DNA from: Combretum micranthum
Lineage: Eukaryota; Streptophyta; Magnoliopsida; Myrtales; Combretaceae
DNA: 64,000 nt
Direction of reading: 5' to 3'
NCBI GenBank assembly: GCA_024138025.1
Contig: JAMXBD010001589.1
Span: 124,001-188,000 of the forward strand
Shown piece by piece: positions 24,985-36,825 of the stretch. The translations under genes and the position numbers were made by a program. Each line of letters begins with the position of its first letter. Positions within the stretch are counted from its first letter, which is position 1. The notes below the pieces were generated by a model, which made no database searches, was not told the origin of the DNA, and worked only from the letters and a program-made list of their open reading frames with translations.

Positions 24985-27900
24985 TGTAAATCCTAAGATT
25001 TTTCATACAAATAGAAATAGATAGAAATATAAAAATAGAAAATAGAATGTTAATATAGGAATCAACCAAGGCCTTAGAATAAAACCACAAGTCGTAATGA
25101 GCCTATATATAATTTCAAACCCTAAAGTAAAGTACTATAAATAATGACAGATAGTAAAAATAGATTTTCATAATCAGTATCGAAAACTCAAAGTATAAAA
25201 TAATTTAAATAGACTTTAAGTGTATTAGCAAGTGAATAAACAATTGAGTTTATAGTTAGAAAACGATAATTTATGGATGATATTAAGATTATAAATACAT
25301 AATAAAAACAAAACAGATCCATAACTCATAATATAGACTCCAAATAAATATTTGGATCTATTATTATTCTAGTTAGTAAATTCTAAAGCTATTAAAGCCT
25401 AAAACAAAAATTTTCCTATTAAACTTAGAAAACCCTAATCGAGTAAGAAAAACCCTAAGAATAATTAATCGTATAAACTTTAAATCTAAAATTGAACTCA
25501 ATAATATCCTAGAAAATTTATGGAAACTTTATATAAATTTTGGAGATATAGGGTCGGTTTGTTTTGGCTTTTTTTTGACAAATATAAACACTTTTTCAAA
25601 CTTTTTTCTAACAAATTATTTATCAAGAAATAGATATAGATAAAAAAAAAGTTGACAGTTCTCATCAAAGATCAAATAGAACAATATAGATAAAATTTAG
25701 ATGCAAATCGGATATATTTTGCACATATCATTTTAAAAAAGATACAGATACAGATGAAAAAACAGACAATCCAAACAGACCCATAACTCTGAAATAACTA
25801 TCATATTTATACCCGTTTAGCTTAATAAACTATCCTAAATATAAGATAAATAATTAACTAAACAATATTATATTTTTTCCTCTCAAATCAGTGTAAGTTG
25901 TGTCTAATGCATGGCTGAAATTTTCTTGATCCTTCCCAACTGAAACCCTTACTCCAGTTACACAGTTATTTTTATTAAGTCAACAAATCAACACTCAATA
26001 ACCAATCATAATAATCCAAACAAACAAGTTCATTTAATGCAAAGAAAACTATGGCATGGAAATGAACTTTCAGTGGAAGACAACTTCACATTGGTTGAAA
26101 ACTCTTGAAGAAAGTAACTTCCATGTATATATATATAACACTTAATACACAAACCATCAAAATCATTATCCCACACAAAAACATCAATACAACAAAGCCC
26201 AAATTCATTCCACAATGAATTCCATAAACCACCAACATAACTTACAATCCAAACATAACATTTAAGTCCCATTAGCAAGCTTCAAGTTTGGAAAAGGCAT
26301 AATAAGTAAGTGGAAATCCATGTTAGTTGAATGAAGTGTTAAACAAATTGTTCTAAACAAATGTTATTGTTAACTGTAAGCCCGAACCCAGCTTTGGGGG
26401 AGAGTTTAGCACCCTCAAATCTTCAAACAAGATAATATCTAGTATTAAGGCTCCTTAATGTGTTTTGACATATGTTGAAGCTAGAAACTAGGTTGAATGA
26501 TGAATATAAGAAGTAATATGTACTGATATATTACGTACAATACATGAAAAGTGTAGAAAAACAATTAGGAATAGTTTAAATGCAAGTATAATACACATGT
26601 ATTAAAAGAAAATTTAGTTTCAAATCGTGGAAAATTGGAGAAGATGATGAACAGTGCTAGCATTGCCTCTATGCTAGTAGTGTAAGTGCTCAATGCTGGC
26701 GGCATACACGAATAGGCCAACGGTGTTGAGACAGCTTACTCTAGAATAGAAGCTACATAAAACTTATTTTTATGTAAAATGAACCGAACGTCGGCAAATT
26801 TGAATTCAAGTCAGCAACGTTAGAGCCGGCTTACGTTATACACTGGTGATCTTCAAAGCCAGTGTACATGAAACATAAGACATGTAAAAATAAAACGAAC
26901 GCTGGCATTTGAGTATCAACGTCGGCGGCATTGGAGCGGTGTACACACATAATTTCCTTACGTGAAAGTTTTTTTTGCACAAAACAGATTATATATATAA
27001 ATATATAATAAACATATTATATCTATATATAAAAAGCATATTTTACTAAGTAAATAAATAAATACAATATTTAAAAATAATAATATAATATGTTTAATAT
27101 TTGAGAAGCATTAAACCCTAAAAAACTATAGGAAAATATTATTGTTATTAGCAATGATACTTGTTAAATATTATTTTCATATAGTTAATATACAAGAATG
27201 GAAATCTAAATAAGTTAATTTATGAATAATGTTATATCTAAAAATGACAAAATAATTATATAAAGTAGATTAAGAGAAAACACAACAAACTAAATATAGA
27301 AATAAGCACTAATTACCATAGTAAGTAACTAAAGAATGATATAAGGGTAATGATAATATAATGATAAAGTATCAAAATACTAAATACAAAATTCTACGAC
27401 TACCCAATAAAAATATATAAATATCAAACAAGATCAACAAAACAACATGAAAATAAAATATTAAATAATAATAATTGTTATCATAGGACCATTAAATGAC
27501 TAATATAGTAATAGAAACAAAACCAAATACCAAAATAGGATACTTAGACACTCATAGGAGTCTTGTTATATAATATGTTTTATTGATGAATATTTTTATT
27601 CATCTAGGTGACTTTGATACTATATAGGATTTTCCAGCTGACTATTACGACTAGCCGATATGAGCAGGTGAGTAACTCAGATCTATTATATTATTTGTGC
27701 TTGTAATTAGTAGCACATGTAATGCAAAGATAATAATACAGTTGTTGTGAAAAGCTTGATGAGAATGAATTTTGATTTGAGCTAATTGCTTATGATGCCA
27801 AAACGAGTTAATGAAAGTGATAATACTATTGTATGATGATGTGAAATAGTATGATGACTATTGTATGTAATGTATGATCACCATGAATCTGAATAAGAAT

Positions 27901-28800
27901 TATTGACTTATTAAATAACATGGTCATGCATTACACATACTACGTTTTGCATATACGAAAAGGGTAACAACCTACTATGTATTAATATTTATGTTGTCTA
28001 TTAATGCTTGGTTTTCCTAAAGTGTTAGTTCTTTTAAGGTTTTCTTTGTTCCGTTAGTTCTACGAGAAGTATGTGGCAACGAAAAATGCCAAACGTAGTA
28101 TAGCATTGAAATCACTAATACTTACAGAGTTTTTAAGGATCGATGCAGGAAATGGTCAGTTAAAATATCCTTAAGCTAAAAGTGATAATCCTAAAATGAG
28201 AAATCGTTGATTTTCCTATGAACTTAGTCTCTCATGGGCATGTGGGTCATAAAGTAATTGTTCTTCAACCTTAAAAAGAAGGCGTAAATCTTTTTCCTGT
28301 TTGGATTCTAGATCATCCAAGGTTGTATTTGAGCATGTGTTTGATTGTTGCATTATATGTGATTTGATAATACACTTGTTTGATGTGTAATATGTTTAGT
28401 TATTCATTGAGCCCATAGTTTTGCTCACACTCCTAAAGACATTTCAGGTTTATTCTACGATCGTGACTAGTTACATCCAGGAGTATGGCCTCGGTAAGAG
28501 CTTAGGAGTTGGATGCTCATGAGTCAAATCGGGATAAGTTGTTTTCTATTATTCCTAGTATAGATTAGTTAGTATATGGATTATCAAATTATATATTTGA
28601 AGATTTATAGAAAGATTATATGGTATGTAATATCTTTATGATATTCTCTATTTGTGATGACAATTATTTACTAATTTTATATCTTACATGTATTTATCCT
28701 TTTTTATCAAAGTAACTAAAAGATCCTGTTGATAGTAATCTAATGATAGTAATTAAGTGTGGCTTGTTTGATACTACTAGGGTACCCTCGAGGCATGATA
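24985..28800 (+). repeat. Diverged solo LTR (H) inside the gypsy polyprotein
   Basis: It begins TGTAAATCCTAAGATTTTTC and ends GGGTACCC..GAGGCATGATA, decayed versions of the long-LTR family termini. Other shared blocks with copy F are the ACTATTACGA...GTGAG segment (about 27,645) and the GGCGTAAAT word (28,284). The flanks are GGAGG (24,980) and GCAGG (28,801), a probable 5-bp target duplication with one change. Joining the flanks with one copy of it keeps the host reading frame open. No internal region remains. The middle contains GC-rich words near 26.65-26.95 kb. No gene is seen in it. Confidence 0.8.
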
Positions 28801-31620
28801 GCAGGTGAGGTATCTATTAGAGGTTAATGAACAGGAGCACATGCCATCTGAGGTGAGGCAATTACTGGAGGAGTATGCTGATGTTTTCCTTGAGGAATCG
28901 CCTAAGGGATTACCCCTAGTGAGAAGTATTGAGCATGCTATTAACTTGCAATCGGAAGCAACCTTACCTAATAGACTTGCATACCGCATGAATCCTAAAG
29001 AGGCTAAGGAGTTGAAGAACCAGGTTGATGATTTGATAGGGCATGGGTATGTTAGGGAGAGTACCAGTCCATGTGCTATGCCTCTACTCCTTATATCGAA
29101 GAAGGATGGAACATGGCATATGTGCATTGATAGCGGGGCTATTAACAAGATCACCATTAAGTACAGATATCATATTCCCAAACTTGATGATATGTTGGAT
29201 AAGTTTAACGGTGCACAAGTGTTCTCCAAAGTTGATCTCAAGAGCGGTTATTGCCAAATCCACAGGAGAGTAGGAGATGAATGGAAGACCGTGTTCAAGA
29301 CACGACACGGGCTATATGAGTGATGGTTATGCCATTTAGTCTGACTAATGCACCCAACACATTCATGCGACTTATGAATTATGTGCTGAAGGATTTTCTA
29401 GGCAGATTTGTAGTGGTGTGTTTTGAAGACATCCTGATATACAAGTGGGATATGGCTAGTCATGTGGATCATCTATGAGCAGTCTGTTCAGTGTTGAGAG
29501 GTTAGAAGCTATATGGTATTCTGAAGAAGTGCTCTTTCTATCAACCGGAGGTGATATTTTTGGGATTTGTAGTTTCAAGTTCAGGTGTTAGGGTTAATGA
29601 AGAGAAGATTAGGGCCATAGTGGATTAGCCTATACTTCAGTCAGCAGCTAACATGAGGAGCTTTCATGGGTTAGCGTCTTTTTACAGGAGATTTATTAGG
29701 AACTTCAACAGCATTGTAAGTCCTCTGACTAAGTTAACCAAAAAGAATGTTCCTTTCGAGTGGGGAGATCGAGCTCAAAGGAGTTCTGAGAAGATTAAAT
29801 CACGTTTGACTAGTGTTCCTGTGTTAGCACTACCCGAGTTTGAGAACACCTTTGAGTTGGAATGTGATGCATCAGGGGTAAGAATTGGGGCTGTGTTGAT
29901 GCAGGGTAGGCGCCCTATTGCCTATTATAGTGAGAAATTGAACGGTGCACCCTTGAATTATTTGTTGTATGATAAGGAGTTTTACTCCATAGTGCGAGCT
30001 TTGATGACTTAGCTGCACTATCTTCTTCCTAAAGAGTTCATCATCTATACTGACCATAAGTCCTTAAAACACTTCAAGGGTTAACAACACTTGTCTAAGC
30101 GCTAATCAAAGTGGATGGAATTTTTGGAGAGTTTTGCCTATGTGATTAAGTATAAGAAAAGGAACACCAATGCAGTTATAGATGCTCTGTCTCGCAAGTA
30201 TGTTCTCATTACTTCACTTCAGTCGAAATTACTAGGTTTTGAAATGATGAAGGAACAATATGCTGTTGATAAGCAGTTGAAGTTTTTAGTTGATAGATGT
30301 TCTAGTGGGGAAGTAGTTGATTATTATTACATGATGGATGGATTTTTTTATAAAGAGGGAAAACTTTGCATTCCTTCTAGATCTATCACGGAGTTCTTGG
30401 TTAGGGAAGCCTATACTGGAGGGTTGTCTGGGCACTTTGGGGAAATGAGGACATTGGAATTGTTGAAGGAACACTTTTATTAGAAGGGAATGATGAAGGA
30501 TGTACATAGAGTGCTAGAGAGATGTGGTGCATGCAAGAGGGCCAAGGGAAGGAAAGAGTCTTAGGTAGAGTTCATGCTACTACCACTACCTACTCAGACG
30601 TAGATGGACATCAATATAGATTTTGTCTTAGGTCTTCCTAGGACACAAAGGAGCAGAGAATCCATCATGGTGGTTGTTGATCACTTTAGCAAGATGGCTC
30701 ATTTCATAGCCTGTCACAAGACCGATGATGCATTGCATATTGATAACTTGTTTGTCCAAGACATTATGAGGCTATATGTTGTTCCCCATAGTATTGTATC
30801 TAACAAGGACACCAAGTTTCTTAGCTTCTTCTACAAGACACTATGGAAGAGACTTGGCACCAAACTCATGTTCAGCACTTCCTGTTGCCCTCAGATGGAT
30901 GGCTAGATAGGGTTGTCAACTACACTCTTGGAGCATTGCTTAGAGTAATGGTTGGCAAGAATCTTACCGATTAGGACTTGCATCTTCCTATTTTTGAATT
31001 TGCTTACAATAGATCAACACATAGTTCGATCAGTAAGTCTCCTTTTGAAGTTGTGTATGGATACAATCCAACTATTCCTTTAGACTTGATAACCAAACCA
31101 ACAGCAAAGGAAGAAAGTTTAAGTGGGGTGGAATGTTCCTAGGAGATCCAAATGATTCATTTAAAGGCAACTAAATAACTCAAAAAGACTATGAAGCAGT
31201 AAAAACTTCAAGGTAACAAGTAGAGAAAGGTTAAGATTTTCAATCCCAATGACTTGGTATGGATTCATCTTAGCAAAGATCGATTTCCTCATAAAAAGTC
31301 CCATAAGTTATCTCCCAGAGCAGATGGACCATTCAAAGTTATAGAGAGGATCAACAATAATGCATATAGGTTCGAGCTTGCAGGAGATTATGATGTGTTT
31401 GCTACTTTTAATATGTCAAACCTATCATTGTATGTTCCAGAGGATTTACAAGGCAGCCTAGCAGATTTGAGGACAAATCTTCCCTAAGCCTAAGGAGATG
31501 ATGGGAATCAAGCTACACTAATCATAGGACCTGTCACCCGAGCACGAGTTAGAGGATTGAAAAACTTAATGTCACGGGTCTTATCAAGTGAAAGGAACCT
31601 GATAAAGCTCAGATGGTGAA
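28801..31620 (+). pseudogene. Ty3/gypsy pol fragment: RT, RNase H, integrase, part 2
   Basis: The domains are in order. The RT has RLAYRMNPKEAKELK, the KKDGTWHMCIDSGAIN block, [27 protein letters not shown] and a damaged active site (CFEDILIY where YLDDILVY is usual). The RNase H has [16 protein letters not shown] and [10 protein letters not shown]. The integrase has a GHFGEMRTLELL...CGACKRAK zinc region, core [12 protein letters not shown] and SNKDTKFLS, and a tail with VWIHLSKDRFP and ADGPFKVIERI at 31,254-31,487, then GPVTRARVRGLKN. Many stops and frameshifts break it; the third catalytic acidic residue of integrase is lost near 30,903. It is the continuation of the fragment ending at 24,984. 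The style is that of plant chromoviruses; the exact clade is uncertain. Confidence 0.9.
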
Positions 31621-32224
31621 TTCTTACATCTTGCATCGTGGAAGCTAATATTTTAATGTCAATCATCTATCAGTGCAGTAGGAAAACTTATCAAAGGAAG
31701 TAAATGAAGAAAACAAGTTCGACTGCATCAAGGCCACCTCTACATCGGCAGTGTAAGTTGGAAGGCCGGGGAGGTACTCTCTAGAGCTGGTGGCGTATGT
31801 GGCAACATGAGAATGCGAGCATCGTGTACAGAAAGTATACACCGCCTCTAAGGCCGGCGATGTATGGACATAGGCCAGTAGTGTAGCCTTTAGGCCGGCA
31901 GTGTATCTGCCAATGTACTTAAAGTTTCCACTTTTTTATCTCTTCCAAATTTTTATGAATGTCCTTTGAGATTTTTCTCTCAAATTCACTATTATCATTC
32001 GATTTAGGTTGTGACGAGTATTCTCATTCTTATCAATCTTGGAATATGGTGAACAAACCCATTCAAGCTAGTTTGTGCGTTATATCAAATTAGCTAGAGT
32101 GTAGCGTGGGTTATTCTTAGTGTGTCATATCTTCGAATAATGTCGTTCATATCGTATTTGGATTGGTTATTTTTGTGTGATTACAAGTTGTGTGTGAATT
32201 GGATTGATTGTCTATAGTCTCCTT
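31621..32224 (+). other. Probable 3' untranslated region and 3' LTR of the gypsy element
   Basis: There is no ORF of note. It starts with GC-rich words (GCCGGCGATGTA, GGCCGGCAGTGTA) near 31.73-31.92 kb, followed by a T/C-rich stretch (TTTTTCTCTCAAATTC) of the kind found in LTR R-U5 regions. There is no second copy in the window to define LTR ends, so this is position-based inference. Confidence 0.4.
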
Positions 32225-32523
32225 AATTCCAAGCATATCAAGCATCGTCTTATAGGTATAGGTACCATAAGGACAAGTGAACTTGTTTTCTCCTGATCAT
32301 TAGGGGCAATGGATATCTAGAAGTAACCGGACATATGGTCCAAGTAGCAGTAAAACATATGACCCACAAGTCTCTTTAGCATTTGATCGACAAAAGGTAA
32401 AGGGAAATGGTCTTTGCAAGTAGCTTCATTGAATCTTCTATAATCTATTCACACTCGCCATCCTGTGATTGCTCTCATAGGAATTAACTCACTTCTTTCA
32501 TTCGAGACCATAGTCATCCATTA
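32225..32523 (-). pseudogene. Athila/Tat-like Ty3/gypsy reverse transcriptase fragment
   Basis: On the minus strand the frame reads ERSELIPMRAITGWRV, a stop in place of Cys, then IDYRRFNEATCKDHFPLPF, VDQMLKRLVGH, LDHMSGYF and FTCPYGTYTY after one frameshift. TGWRVCIDYR and the FTCPYGT block are typical of the RT palm of non-chromoviral plant gypsy elements (Athila/Tat/Ogre). Only about 100 residues remain and the catalytic DD motif is not included. Orientation and clade differ from the neighbouring gypsy element, so it is a separate insertion remnant. Confidence 0.8.
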
Positions 32524-32712
32524 TTAGAAAACTAGCTTTTAGAGACAAAAAATTTGCGATGGAAAATTTTTGTCTTTGAAAAAATGAATTAACGACAGAT
32601 TTGCGATAGGTTAAACATTGATTTGTGACAGAACTTTTTTCGTTGTAAGTTTGTCTATGATTTTAGTGGGAAATAAATTATTTTAGTGCCAATTTTTATT
32701 TTTTTAAAATTC
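32524..32712. repeat. CACTA-like terminal region (degenerate)
   Basis: The sequence GAAAACTAGCTTTTAGAGAC, followed by AAAAAATTTGCGATGG and repeated short words on both strands (TTTGCGATAG, GTCTTTG), resembles subterminal repeats of CACTA-type transposons, whose ends begin CACTACAAGAAAACTAG. The CACTA pentamer itself has decayed (CATTATTAGAAAAC). No right end was found. Confidence 0.4.
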
Positions 32713-34326
32713 TATTGCAAATCTATCTCTAAATTAAATTATAATATATATTTATATATAAATAAATTATGTTTAAAATTTATTTTGAATTATACACATC
32801 TAATATAATATATATGTGTATTCTATAATAAGGACTTATATTAATTTTATTATGTAATAACTATAATATGTACAATGATATGTCATTTACAACTAATTAT
32901 ATATATTATTTATAATATATTTATTAATATATTACATAGTATAAATAATAAATAGTACTTAAAATATGTTTGCTATAAACATTTATACATTTCATAAGTT
33001 GTTATTTACATCTTATTATATATTCTTTTACATAATAACTTATATAAAAAAACTTAAATTATACAACATGATAAAATAATCTATAACAATAATATAATAT
33101 GTTATATATAAGTAATATCATAAAATACTACTTAAAAAGAAAGTATATTTTGATAATAAAATATGTAAAATAAAATTACCACTACAAAATGTAAACTTAG
33201 TATATATAAACATATATTTCAATAATATATTAATAAAAAAATATATTCATATTATTTATAATTTTTATTATATAATTTATTATAATTATTCATATGTTAT
33301 TGAATATAAAAAATTTATTATATATCTTACATAATTTATATTTACATACTATATTTTATTTAAAATATAATAACATATTATGGGAAAAAATAATATACTA
33401 TGTAAAAATATAGTATATTTAAATAAAAAAATATAATATAAAATAATTATTTAAATATATTTAAATTGATATTATATATTATTTCATTAATATATTAATT
33501 AAAAATATATTTTTATATTGTTTATACTATATTTATTATGTATATCTAATAAAATCTTTATATTTATAAGTTCTACATAATTTATTAAGTGTAATAAAAA
33601 TGATATAAAAAAATAAACATATTTCTTAAAAATATATAATTTATTAATTTAATATAAAATATTAAATAAGTAACGTAAAAAATATAATTATTATATATAT
33701 TATTAAATATATATATATAAAATTTATATGTATAACATTATTAATATATACATACGATATAATATTTTTTATTGATAATATCATATTTGGCAACAAAAAA
33801 TAATATACTATTAAAAATAGTATATATTTATAAAATAAATAATTTAAAATAATTATTATAAAATGTAAACATAGCATATATAAATATTATATATTATTTT
33901 AATACAATATTAATGAAAAATTCTTAATAAATAAGCAAAGTGAAATTATAAAATAAAAATTAATTGTAAAAGATATGCAAAATATTTTATAGTTATATTA
34001 TTGTAAATTGTGATATCTCTTAAATAAACAATAGTGGAACTTTATTCATGAACATATGAATTGGTTTGTTGTTTTAGTGCTAGTAAAAACTTTAATGTTA
34101 AGTATCCTTAGTATATAACTTTCAATGATGGATGATCTTTTGAGAAGGATAAATAGGAGGCAAATGTGAATTTTTTTTTTATAATTTATCTTAGAATAAG
34201 AAACATAGTTGTGATGGAATAATTTTATTTATTTTTTACTAATTAGATATTTAAAAATAACTAATTATAAAACAGAGACAGATTTTTTTTTGGAAATTCC
34301 TACACTTTGGTGCTATAAAATGCATT
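32713..34326. other. Very AT-rich gene-free stretch
   Basis: About 1.3 kb (32,740-34,010) consists almost only of A and T, dominated by ATATAT, TTAATA and AATATA words. I see no ORF with homology. It could be the interior of the degenerate DNA transposon on its left or a matrix-attachment-like sequence. Confidence 0.6.
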
Positions 34327-34860
34327 TTCAAGTATCTTACAAGCAAGATTGAAATTGGCTCATGATATCCAAAATTTACTTCTTTTGAACAAATTGGATA
34401 CTCTGATGCTAACTTTGCTGGATGCAAAGTAGATTGAAAAAGCACAAGCTATACATGCCATTTTCTTAGAAATTCCTTGATATCTTGGTACTTAAATAAA
34501 CAAATTCAATTAGACTTGCAACTGTTGAAGTTAAGTATATAGCAAGTGGTAGTTGTTATACATAAATTTTATGGATGAAATAAACCTTGCTTGATTATGG
34601 TTTAAATTTTGAAAATATTCCAATTTTTTGTGATAATACTAGTGCTATAAATTTGAATAAAAATCTGATCCAACACTTAAGGATCAAGCATATCGAAATT
34701 AGACATCATTTGATTAGAGATCATGTTCTAAGCAAAGATATTAACTTAAAATTTGTTGATACAAACAATCAAATTGCTGATATTTTTACAAAACCCTTGA
34801 GTGAAGATTATTTTTGCACTTTTAGAAGAGAATTGGGCATGATCAAGTTAATCTAGAATT
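34327..34860 (+). pseudogene. Copia RNase H, C-terminal part of pol
   Basis: The frames give KYLTSKIEIGS, PKFTSFEQIGYSDANFAGC, a stop, KSTSYTCHFLRNSLISW, then at 34,587-34,856 an open stretch with [39 protein letters not shown] and FRRELGM. This is the Copia RNase H with its conserved YSDADFAG, CDNTSAI and ADIFTKPL motifs. The [31 protein letters not shown] style is that of Sireviruses, which fits the envelope-like ORF downstream. Everything 5' of it, and the 5' LTR, is absent. Confidence 0.9.
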
Positions 34861-35332
34861 TGTTCTTGGGTTAAAATAGCTGATAAATATAATACATGCT
34901 TGTACGTCTAATATATGTGTGATCTAATCTATTTTGAGATATATTTTTAGATGTTGCATATCTAACACAGATCGACTCGCCAGTATGTATTTCGAGAGCT
35001 TGACATGAGGCTCAGTTGCCTTTGTTTTGCTCAAAACAATGCACCAATTCACCAGTAAGAAATAAGTCTGTCTCGCTGGTATATGATCGATGGCCTCCTT
35101 TTGGCATGCATATATATATATATATAATATATGTATCTCCCTCTCCTCTATCATTTCTCCCCATTTCTTCTCTCTCTATTGCTTTCTCTCTCTAAAATTC
35201 CTTTGTAAATCTCTCACTTCTCTTCTTCCTCCTCTCTCAACACCATCTCCCTCATTTTCTATCTCTTTTCTCTTCTTTTCTTTCTCTCTCTTCATGTTCC
35301 CTCTCTTTTTCTCTCTTCTATTCTGTTTCAAA
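34861..35332 (+). other. Spacer and pyrimidine-rich leader between Copia pol and the envelope-like ORF
   Basis: A spacer with an (AT)n run at 35,107-35,127 is followed by about 200 bases of CT-rich sequence up to the ATG at 35,333. In Sireviruses the envelope-like ORF is separated from pol by such a spacer. The ORFs on both strands here are composition artefacts. Confidence 0.5.
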
Positions 35333-36470
35333 ATGCCTCCACAAACTGCTAGAGGCCATGCAACACCAACTCTACTAGCATTTGATGGGTTTCTTTGCCA
35401 CATCACGAAAGCATTCTGACAAGTATTCACTTTTTCGTGGTCTTCCTCTTAATCTGGGTAGGAACTACAATGCTGATGTTCTATAGTTGTTTAGAATTCC
35501 CCATATATCTAGAGTATTAGTAAATAATATTATGGAATCCATGTCTTTTCCTCCTAAAATGAATGAGGAAGTTGTTAGATTGTTTTATTGCATATTGGAA
35601 TGGAATATGGGTTTAACAGTTCTAGTTTTATGCGACCAATGTTGTAAACCTATTTATATGGACGGAGAATAGGATATCCCACTCTGATATTTGCAGTTTG
35701 ATTAGGGTTAAGGATAGTGGAGTTAAAATGCCCAATACTTTTGATGGGGCTCAGTGTTATGAAGAGCCATTCATTATAGTTGATATGGGTGCAAATTGGC
35801 ACGAACCGTGCAATTTCTATTCTTCCAAATTGTCCCTAAGGCATTGGATACTTCAATAGTATCTAACAGACAACTATGTACCATGCAAGGGACAATTAAA
35901 TATTGTGACTCAACAAGATCTATAGCTTATGGTTCACATTCTAAGAGGTGATCAGATTCACTTCTTTGATATGATGTTTAGGACATTTAAGAATGTGACC
36001 AATAAGCCTGCCCAAGCTGTTTTAAGAGGTAGCAGATTGATCACTCAGTTAATAAAGAACAAGGGTAGAGTTCCATACAAAGACTCGCCAGGTTCAGGTT
36101 TCTACCTGCTCCATCAATGCCATCAACTCAAGATCTTGGAAAAGACAAGATGGGAGATAGGTAAGAAAGAAGCCTTTAGAGCCTTTGGTTGGAGGCAGCA
36201 CTCTACTACCTGGTTCTGGTGTAGATACAAATACTTTTGATGATGATGCTCTTCTAGCTCCACTTACTAGTTCCTCTACTCTCAATACATCCATTTCCTC
36301 ATGGCAGCAGCTTTGTGAGCACATGGAATCTAGATTTATTACTATTGAGGATCCAATTTCAAATCTTCGCTTAGATTTTCAAACCTTCAGTTCTGATATC
36401 AGAGGATTCATGGACCATTTTATACTCTTTATCCTCGTTCGTGTCCTCCTCCTTGATCTTTTTATTTATT
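35333..36470 (+). pseudogene. Sirevirus-type envelope-like ORF, broken
   Basis: The ATG at 35,333 opens MPPQTARG, then shifts frame into DKYSLFRGLPLNLGRNYNAD and an FYC-containing segment at 35,487-35,672. A later frame gives VHILRGDQIHFFDMMFRTFKN, VLRGSRLITQLIKNKGRVPY near 35,929-36,085, and a C-terminal coiled-coil-like stretch, MESRFITIEDPISNLRLDFQ. The order (conserved central domain like the plant-transposon domain PF20167, then a short coiled coil) is what is seen in ORFs downstream of pol in Sirevirus Copia elements. Their role is unproven. At least four frame breaks are present. Confidence 0.65.
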
Positions 36471-36825
36471 TATGGATGTTGATATGTGTAAGACTATCTA
36501 ATTAGCTAACTATGTGATATTGTGCTCTAACCTCTTGTGAATCTCTTATGCCTATTTGCTATGTTTGTGAGGCATTCCAAGAAAGTATATAGTCTTTTAA
36601 TGAGCTCAAAGGGGGAGAAAGTATATGTAAAATTGAAAAGGAAAATAAGAAAATATGTGCAAACATTAGATGTTTAAGAGGGAGAAAATTACTTAGAAAA
36701 CTAATTGATCTTAAGCTCTTTAATATGATGCTGTAATTGAAAACATATGGGGGACCTTTCACTAAGGAAGAGTAAAATATCAAAATTTTTACATAACTGA
36801 TTTGTCCTCATCAAAATGGGAGATT
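36471..36825 (+). other. 3' untranslated region with purine-rich tract of the Copia element
   Basis: There is a GCTCAAAGGGGGAGAAAGTA tract at about 36,604 and TCATCAAAATGGGAGATT at 36,809-36,826. The second sits where SIRE-type elements have the polypurine tract, just before an LTR that starts with an ATTTTGATGAGAAC stretch. Confidence 0.5.

Noticed and set aside
3431..28805. GCAGG after both LTR E (3,437) and LTR H (28,801) as a shared target duplication
   Set aside because: The left flank of E is outside the window, F has AAACT instead, and the sequences after GCAGG differ, so this is probably chance.
28777..29308. Minus-strand ORFs of 126 and 74 codons
   Set aside because: They are antisense shadows of the gypsy RT, whose motifs are all on the plus strand.
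35090..35430. 109-codon plus ORF and 84-codon minus ORF
   Set aside because: They come from a CT-rich leader (Ser/Leu/Phe-rich one way, Lys/Arg/Glu-rich the other); no domain is present.
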